A DNA stretch of 64,000 bases, from contig JAEEVL010000011.1 in assembly GCA_016290875.1 (NCBI GenBank), positions 1 to 64,000 of the forward strand. The letters run 5' to 3'. The DNA is from Ruminococcus sp. Its GTDB lineage: Bacteria > Bacillota > Clostridia > Oscillospirales > Ruminococcaceae. A model generated the notes under the pieces. It made no database searches and had not been told where the DNA came from. It saw only the letters and a list, made by a program, of their open reading frames with translations. Shown piece by piece: positions 60,042 through 64,000 of this stretch. The stretch's first letter is position 1. Each line of letters begins with the position of its first letter. Both the position numbers and the translations under genes were made by a program.

Positions 60042-60919
60042 TTCAGCTCCCACTCCTTTAACTGCTTAGCTTCCTCGTACATCGTACAGTAGCTCTCGTG
60101 GCGGCTGGCAGGTATCTCGCCGCGCTCCACCGCCGCACATACTGCACAGCCCTTTTCGCATACGTGGGCGCAGTCATTGAAACGGCAGTCCTCGACATAG
60201 TCCGCAAATTCACGGAAACAGCCTGCAAGCTCCTCCTTACGGACAATATCGTAGCGGTTGGTCTCAAAAGTCGAGAAACCGGGTGTATCTGCTATGTAGC
60301 CGCCCTCGCTCAGCTTGTAAAGCTGTGCGTGACGTGTGGTGTGCTTACCTCTGCCGAGCTTTTTGCTTATCTCGGCTGTCGGAATGTCAAGCGTCGGATC
60401 AACTGCATTCAGCAGAGTCGACTTGCCTGCACCGGAATTGCCTGTGAACGCGCTTATCTTGCCGCGCAGCATATCTCTTACTGCCTGTATGGAGTTTTCA
60501 TCGTTATAGTCCACCTCGAGCACATCAACGCCGATGCTGCCGTAAATGCTCTTCACCGGGGCGCTGTCTCCAAGGTCGGTCTTTGTTATCACCACGACCG
60601 GCTTTATGCCCTTGTACTCAGCTATCGCTATGAACTTGTCGAGTATGAGGTAATTCGGTGACGGACTGCACGTTGACACCACGAATATAAGCTGGTCAAG
60701 ATTTGCGAGCGGAGGTCTTATTATACTGTTCCTGCGTTCTGCGATGTCCGCGATGACTCCATCACGGAGCTCTACTGTATCGCCTACGCAGGGGCTTATA
60801 CCTCTGTTGCGGAATACTCCTCTCGCCTTGCACTCATATATACCGTCAGGGGACTCTACTGTGTAGAGTCCCCCTAAGCATTTTGTTATTATTCCGCTTG
60901 TATTGACTGTATCAGCCAT
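60038..60919 (-). CDS. rsgA: Small ribosomal subunit biogenesis GTPase RsgA
   Basis: 293 residues. OB-fold N-terminus, then a circularly permuted GTPase: TKTD (G4, 112-115), Walker A GNSGAGKST (160-168), DTPGFSTFE (G3), and a C-terminal zinc knuckle (CRFNDCAHVCEKGC). It assists late 30S maturation. The start overlaps the kinase stop by one base (TAATG). Confidence 0.95.
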   Translation of the reverse strand: MADTVNTSGIITKCLGGLYTVESPDGIYECKARGVFRNRGISPCVGDTVELRDGVIADIAERRNSIIRPPLANLDQLIFVVSTCSPSPNYLILDKFIAIAEYKGIKPVVVITKTDLGDSAPVKSIYGSIGVDVLEVDYNDENSIQAVRDMLRGKISAFTGNSGAGKSTLLNAVDPTLDIPTAEISKKLGRGKHTTRHAQLYKLSEGGYIADTPGFSTFETNRYDIVRKEELAGCFREFADYVEDCRFNDCAHVCEKGCAVCAAVERGEIPASRHESYCTMYEEAKQLKEWELK

Positions 60920-63399
60920 TACTGGTTGCCACCATTGTTCTGCTGATTCGGATCAGGTCCCTTACTAAGTGTTACATGGATAACTGTACCCTTAGGCACT
61001 TCAGAACCTGCGATATAATCCACCCAGAAAATACAATTATCACCATAATCAGAATAAACCTTCTCGCCAACAGCTTCAAAATTAAAGTTACTGCCGTATG
61101 TTGCTACTGCCTGGCTGAAGTCCATTCCTATAAGACCATCAGGTACTTTCACCATTTTCGGCTGTGTAGGCTTAGTTGCCTGTGTTGTAGGCTGTGTAGG
61201 CTTGGGAGCCTCAGTCTCAGGCTCTGTAGGAGCTTCTGTCGGAGCTTCTGTCTCAGGCTGCGGATAACCGCCTACATTTGCAAATGCCTGCTGGAAGTTC
61301 TCTGATTCAACTGTGATCTCCTTATCAGCAAAGTTGAATATATAGCTTCCTGCCTTCCACTGCTGGTTTGTGTTGAGGTTTGTGAGCATTGCTGTTACTC
61401 TTACCTTTTCACCTGAACCTGTTACCTTCTGAGTGTAGCTTGTATAAGTCGGGAGACTGAGTGTAGGTGTTGATACGGTAGTCTTCATTGAACCGTCATC
61501 ACCTGCGATGATATAGTCGATAACGAAACGTCCTACCGGCTGATTTCCGTTTTCATCTGCCGGGAAGTTTGCTGTGATCTCAATGTCTCCGTCAGGAGCC
61601 TTACCGTTACTGTAGTAGAGTATGATCTCAGTACCCTTGTCTACCATTTCGTTCTTCTCGATGCTCTGCTCAACGACTGTCTTTTCCTTCTCGTAAGAAG
61701 CCTTTTCCTCAGTCTTTACAGTAAGACCGCTGTATTCAGCCATATATGCAGCTTCTTCAACGTCTCTTCCAACGAAATCGTCAACCTTTACAGTACCGTT
61801 GTTCGGTCCCATACTAACCTTGAGGACTATCTTTGTACCCTTGGGAACTTCTGTGCCCTCCGGAGGATCGGATTCGATGACGTTGCCTGACGGGATGTCC
61901 GGATCAGGCTTACGCTTGATCTCGCACTCGAGGTTGTGGCTCTTGAGCTGCTGCTTAGCAAGCTCGAGGTTGATGCCCTTTACTCTCGGAACTTCAACTG
62001 TTTCGCGTCCCTTGCTGACTTTAACCTTGAGGGTATCGCCCTTGTTGAATTCCTTTTCCGGCTCGATACTCTGCTCGAATATTCGGCCTTCGTCAAGATC
62101 GTTGTATTCCTGTGCTTCAACTTCAAACTTGATGTTGTTTCCGTACTGGCTCTGTGCCTCGTTGAAATCAACATTGTAGAAGTCAGGCATTCTGTAATCG
62201 CTCTTTTTGCCGCTTCCCTTGAGGAGGTCGCTGAGGAGGAGCGCTACGAAGATAACTGCACCTACGATAACTACTACGACTACCGCAGTAAGTACCGGTA
62301 CTACGAGCGATGAACGCTCTTCTTCCTCTTCTTCCTCTTCCTGGTCGCCATAATAGTCATCGGGATAATTGCCGTCCGGATAACCGTCGCCCATTCTCTG
62401 AGGCGGCTGCTGGTTCTGATACATAGCGTTTGCGCCTGCATATACAGGAACGCCTGCGCCGTACTGCTCTTCGCCGACTGGTTCCTCGGACTGTACTTCG
62501 TTGTTTACAGGTGCCGGGAAGTTTATGGTATCTTCTGTGCTTTCTTCCTGATAATAGCCGAATGTGCGTGTAGGATCAGCCTTGAAGGCTTCGATGTCGC
62601 TTATCATTTCAGCTGTTGTCTGGTATCTGTCCTCAGGAGCCTTTTCCATAGCCTTGAGAACGATCTCCTCAAGTCCGTCAGGTATCTCGGGGTTGATAGC
62701 TCTCGGACGCTCCGGAATATCGTGCATATGCATTACTGCGATAGCAACCGGGTTGTCGCTGTCGAAAGGCTTTCTGCCTGAGAGCATCTCATACATCATA
62801 GCGCCGACAGAGTAAATATCGCTCTTGGCGTCGGTAACGTTTCCGCTTGCCTGTTCAGGACTGATGTAGTGAACGCTTCCGATAGCCTGATCGGTAGCTG
62901 TCTTGCCCTCTTCACGGGCAAACTTTGCAATACCGAAGTCCATGACCTTGATAGTTCCGTCAGTGAACATCATTATGTTCTGAGGTTTGATATCACGGTG
63001 AACTATGCCCTTGTCATGTGCGTGCTGGAGAGCACGGAGTATCTGTATTACAAAATGTACGGTATCCTTCCATGTAAGGATCTTCTCGTCCTCGATATAC
63101 TCCTTGAGAGTGATACCGTCGATATATTCCATAACGATGTACTGTATCTTCTCTGAGAAGCCTACATCATATATCTTTACGATGTTAGGGTGAGAAAGAA
63201 CAGCGATAGCCTTGGATTCATTCCTGAAACGGCGCAGAAATTCTTCATTCTCTGCGTATTCCTTCTTCAGGATCTTTATCGCAACTGTTTTGTTGTCAAT
63301 GACATCGACGCCCTTATAGACTTCAGCCATTCCGCCTACGCCTATAAGCTCGGTTATCTCATACCTTCCGTCGAGCTTCTTGCCGATATTCTTGTCCAT
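60919..63399 (-). CDS. prkC: PASTA-domain Ser/Thr protein kinase
   Basis: 826 residues. Kinase domain (~10-270) with GVGGMAEVYKG, Lys42, HRDIKPQN (catalytic Asp136), DFG (154-156) and SVHYISPEQ; acidic juxtamembrane region; one membrane helix (~370-393); three consecutive PASTA domains (~405-605), an unrecognised beta-rich region (~610-715), a Thr/Pro/Glu spacer and a final PASTA (~745-812). It senses muropeptides or lipid II and controls growth and wall synthesis. Paired with the PP2C phosphatase encoded 16 nt upstream; AGGAGG precedes the ATG. Confidence 0.95.
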   Translation of the reverse strand: MDKNIGKKLDGRYEITELIGVGGMAEVYKGVDVIDNKTVAIKILKKEYAENEEFLRRFRNESKAIAVLSHPNIVKIYDVGFSEKIQYIVMEYIDGITLKEYIEDEKILTWKDTVHFVIQILRALQHAHDKGIVHRDIKPQNIMMFTDGTIKVMDFGIAKFAREEGKTATDQAIGSVHYISPEQASGNVTDAKSDIYSVGAMMYEMLSGRKPFDSDNPVAIAVMHMHDIPERPRAINPEIPDGLEEIVLKAMEKAPEDRYQTTAEMISDIEAFKADPTRTFGYYQEESTEDTINFPAPVNNEVQSEEPVGEEQYGAGVPVYAGANAMYQNQQPPQRMGDGYPDGNYPDDYYGDQEEEEEEEERSSLVVPVLTAVVVVVIVGAVIFVALLLSDLLKGSGKKSDYRMPDFYNVDFNEAQSQYGNNIKFEVEAQEYNDLDEGRIFEQSIEPEKEFNKGDTLKVKVSKGRETVEVPRVKGINLELAKQQLKSHNLECEIKRKPDPDIPSGNVIESDPPEGTEVPKGTKIVLKVSMGPNNGTVKVDDFVGRDVEEAAYMAEYSGLTVKTEEKASYEKEKTVVEQSIEKNEMVDKGTEIILYYSNGKAPDGDIEITANFPADENGNQPVGRFVIDYIIAGDDGSMKTTVSTPTLSLPTYTSYTQKVTGSGEKVRVTAMLTNLNTNQQWKAGSYIFNFADKEITVESENFQQAFANVGGYPQPETEAPTEAPTEPETEAPKPTQPTTQATKPTQPKMVKVPDGLIGMDFSQAVATYGSNFNFEAVGEKVYSDYGDNCIFWVDYIAGSEVPKGTVIHVTLSKGPDPNQQNNGGNQ

Positions 63400-63415
63400 T
63401 TCCTTTCCTCCTGGA

Positions 63416-64000
63416 TCAATCAGAAATTACCGCTACTGTTACGTTATCGCGGCCGCCCTTGCTGAGTGCGAGATTAATTAGTTCGTCTGCGACGTCATCA
63501 AAGGAAGAATTGAGGATAACGTCGTAAATTTCATCGTCGCTGCAGTATCCTGACAGTCCGTCAGAGCAGAGCAGCAGTCCGATCTTGTCTGTATAATTTA
63601 TCATAAAGGTATCCGTGAGCACCGTTTTTTCAACACCCACAGCCCTTACAAGCATATGTTTCTGAGGATGGTTCTCCATTTCCTCTTCTGTTATCTTGCC
63701 CTGTTCAAAGAGCATTGAAGCAACATTGTGGTCCTCAGTTATTCTCCTGAGTCCCTTGTCACCTATGAGGTAAGCACGGCTGTCGCCGACGTTTGCTATA
63801 AATACCGAATCTTTGTTTACAAAAGCAGCAACACAAGTAGTTCCCATACCGAAGTTCTTGAAATCGAGCCTTGCCTTGGTGTATATTACTGAATTCGCCG
63901 CAGAAACAGATGATATAAGCAGTTTGCGGATCTCTTCATCGCCGAGACTTTCTGAGTAACCGGCTGAAAAGCGCTGGAAAAATTCCTTTATGGCGAGTTC
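63416..64000 (-). CDS. PP2C-type Ser/Thr phosphatase, N-terminus cut by window
   Basis: The frame is open from the stop at 63416 to the right edge (194 residues seen); the first ~50 residues of a normal ~245-residue Stp/PrpC protein are missing. Motifs: GMGTTCVAAFV, VANVGDSRAYL (as IANVGDSRAYL), DHNVASML, LLLCSDGLSG, and GRDNVTVAVI. The ATG at 63847 is an internal Met of the GMGTT motif, not the start. It reverses phosphorylation by the PASTA kinase encoded next to it. Confidence 0.93.
   Translation of the reverse strand, partial: ELAIKEFFQRFSAGYSESLGDEEIRKLLISSVSAANSVIYTKARLDFKNFGMGTTCVAAFVNKDSVFIANVGDSRAYLIGDKGLRRITEDHNVASMLFEQGKITEEEMENHPQKHMLVRAVGVEKTVLTDTFMINYTDKIGLLLCSDGLSGYCSDDEIYDVILNSSFDDVADELINLALSKGGRDNVTVAVISD

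Noticed and set aside
63416..63847. Short phosphatase starting at ATG 63847
   Set aside because: That Met is inside the conserved GMGTT motif and the frame stays open to the window edge, so the gene is cut, not short.
1..64000. tRNA, rRNA, insertion sequences, prophage
   Set aside because: No cloverleaf with CCA end, rRNA signature, transposase or phage gene was seen on either strand.

Overview
The window looks like chromosome of a cellulosome-forming Ruminococcus, close to R. flavefaciens. The inference rests on four proteins with dockerin modules (CotH-type, LRR, GH10/GH43, GH9), sigma-A promoters of Firmicutes type, AGGAGG ribosome sites, an Amt-PII fusion beside a type III glutamine synthetase, IPTG-type sortase signals and several cyclic-di-GMP phosphodiesterase-like proteins. 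Base composition looks mid-40s percent G+C by eye. No rRNA, tRNA, CRISPR array, phage or insertion sequence was seen; 38 protein genes are called, including one short upstream ORF and two genes cut by the window ends.

Layout. 1-4.1 kb: nitrogen genes (start of glnN, amt-PII, divergent asnB), the last two behind short leaders with similar terminator hairpins. 4.1-13.7 kb: a sortase-assembled pilus operon (signal-peptidase-like protein, backbone pilin, class B sortase, minor pilin, 1,901-residue tip adhesin) behind a ~290-nt multi-hairpin leader that ends in a terminator. 13.9-19.7 kb: two convergent cyclic-di-GMP genes, one a sugar-sensor/EAL/beta-helix fusion. 20.1-22.2 kb: dockerin-bearing CotH protein. 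22.2-24.9 kb: LysR regulator divergent from metY, which has a Cys-rich leader ORF. 25.0-29.5 kb: FIST-EAL protein and a sugar-sensor protein without output domain. 29.5-32.5 kb: FtsX-type ABC exporter with a palindromic operator. 32.8-37.9 kb: three lipoproteins and a divergent two-component pair whose promoters share one operator at identical spacing. 38.3-40.1 kb: GGGtGRT protein and its NifU-like scaffold partner. 40.3-44 kb: secreted lipase-like protein that looks like two fused surface proteins. 44-47.9 kb: LRR-dockerin protein and a PfkB kinase. 48.1-49.3 kb: membrane metallophosphoesterase. 49.4-58.5 kb: plant-cell-wall cluster (GH10-GH43 xylanase, candidate small RNA, cytoplasmic GH5, AraC regulator, GH9 cellulase). 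58.6-64 kb: PP2C-PASTA kinase-rsgA-thiN-prsW operon, cut at the right edge.

How it fits together. The cell would attach by pilus and LRR/dockerin proteins, degrade xylan and cellulose with dockerin enzymes, import oligosaccharides and finish some in the cytosol with GH5. The three glycoside hydrolase promoters share a TGTCAT-N7-GYATAY element 18-19 bp upstream of the -10 hexamer and lack a good -35, which fits activation by the AraC protein encoded among them. Several cyclic-di-GMP phosphodiesterase-like proteins with intracellular sugar-sensor or FIST domains may link nutrient sensing to adhesion.

Most candidate novelties are regulatory: the pilus leader, the paired nitrogen leaders, the Cys-rich upstream ORF, the small RNA, and the two shared operators. 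All were read by eye; no alignment, folding or database search was run.
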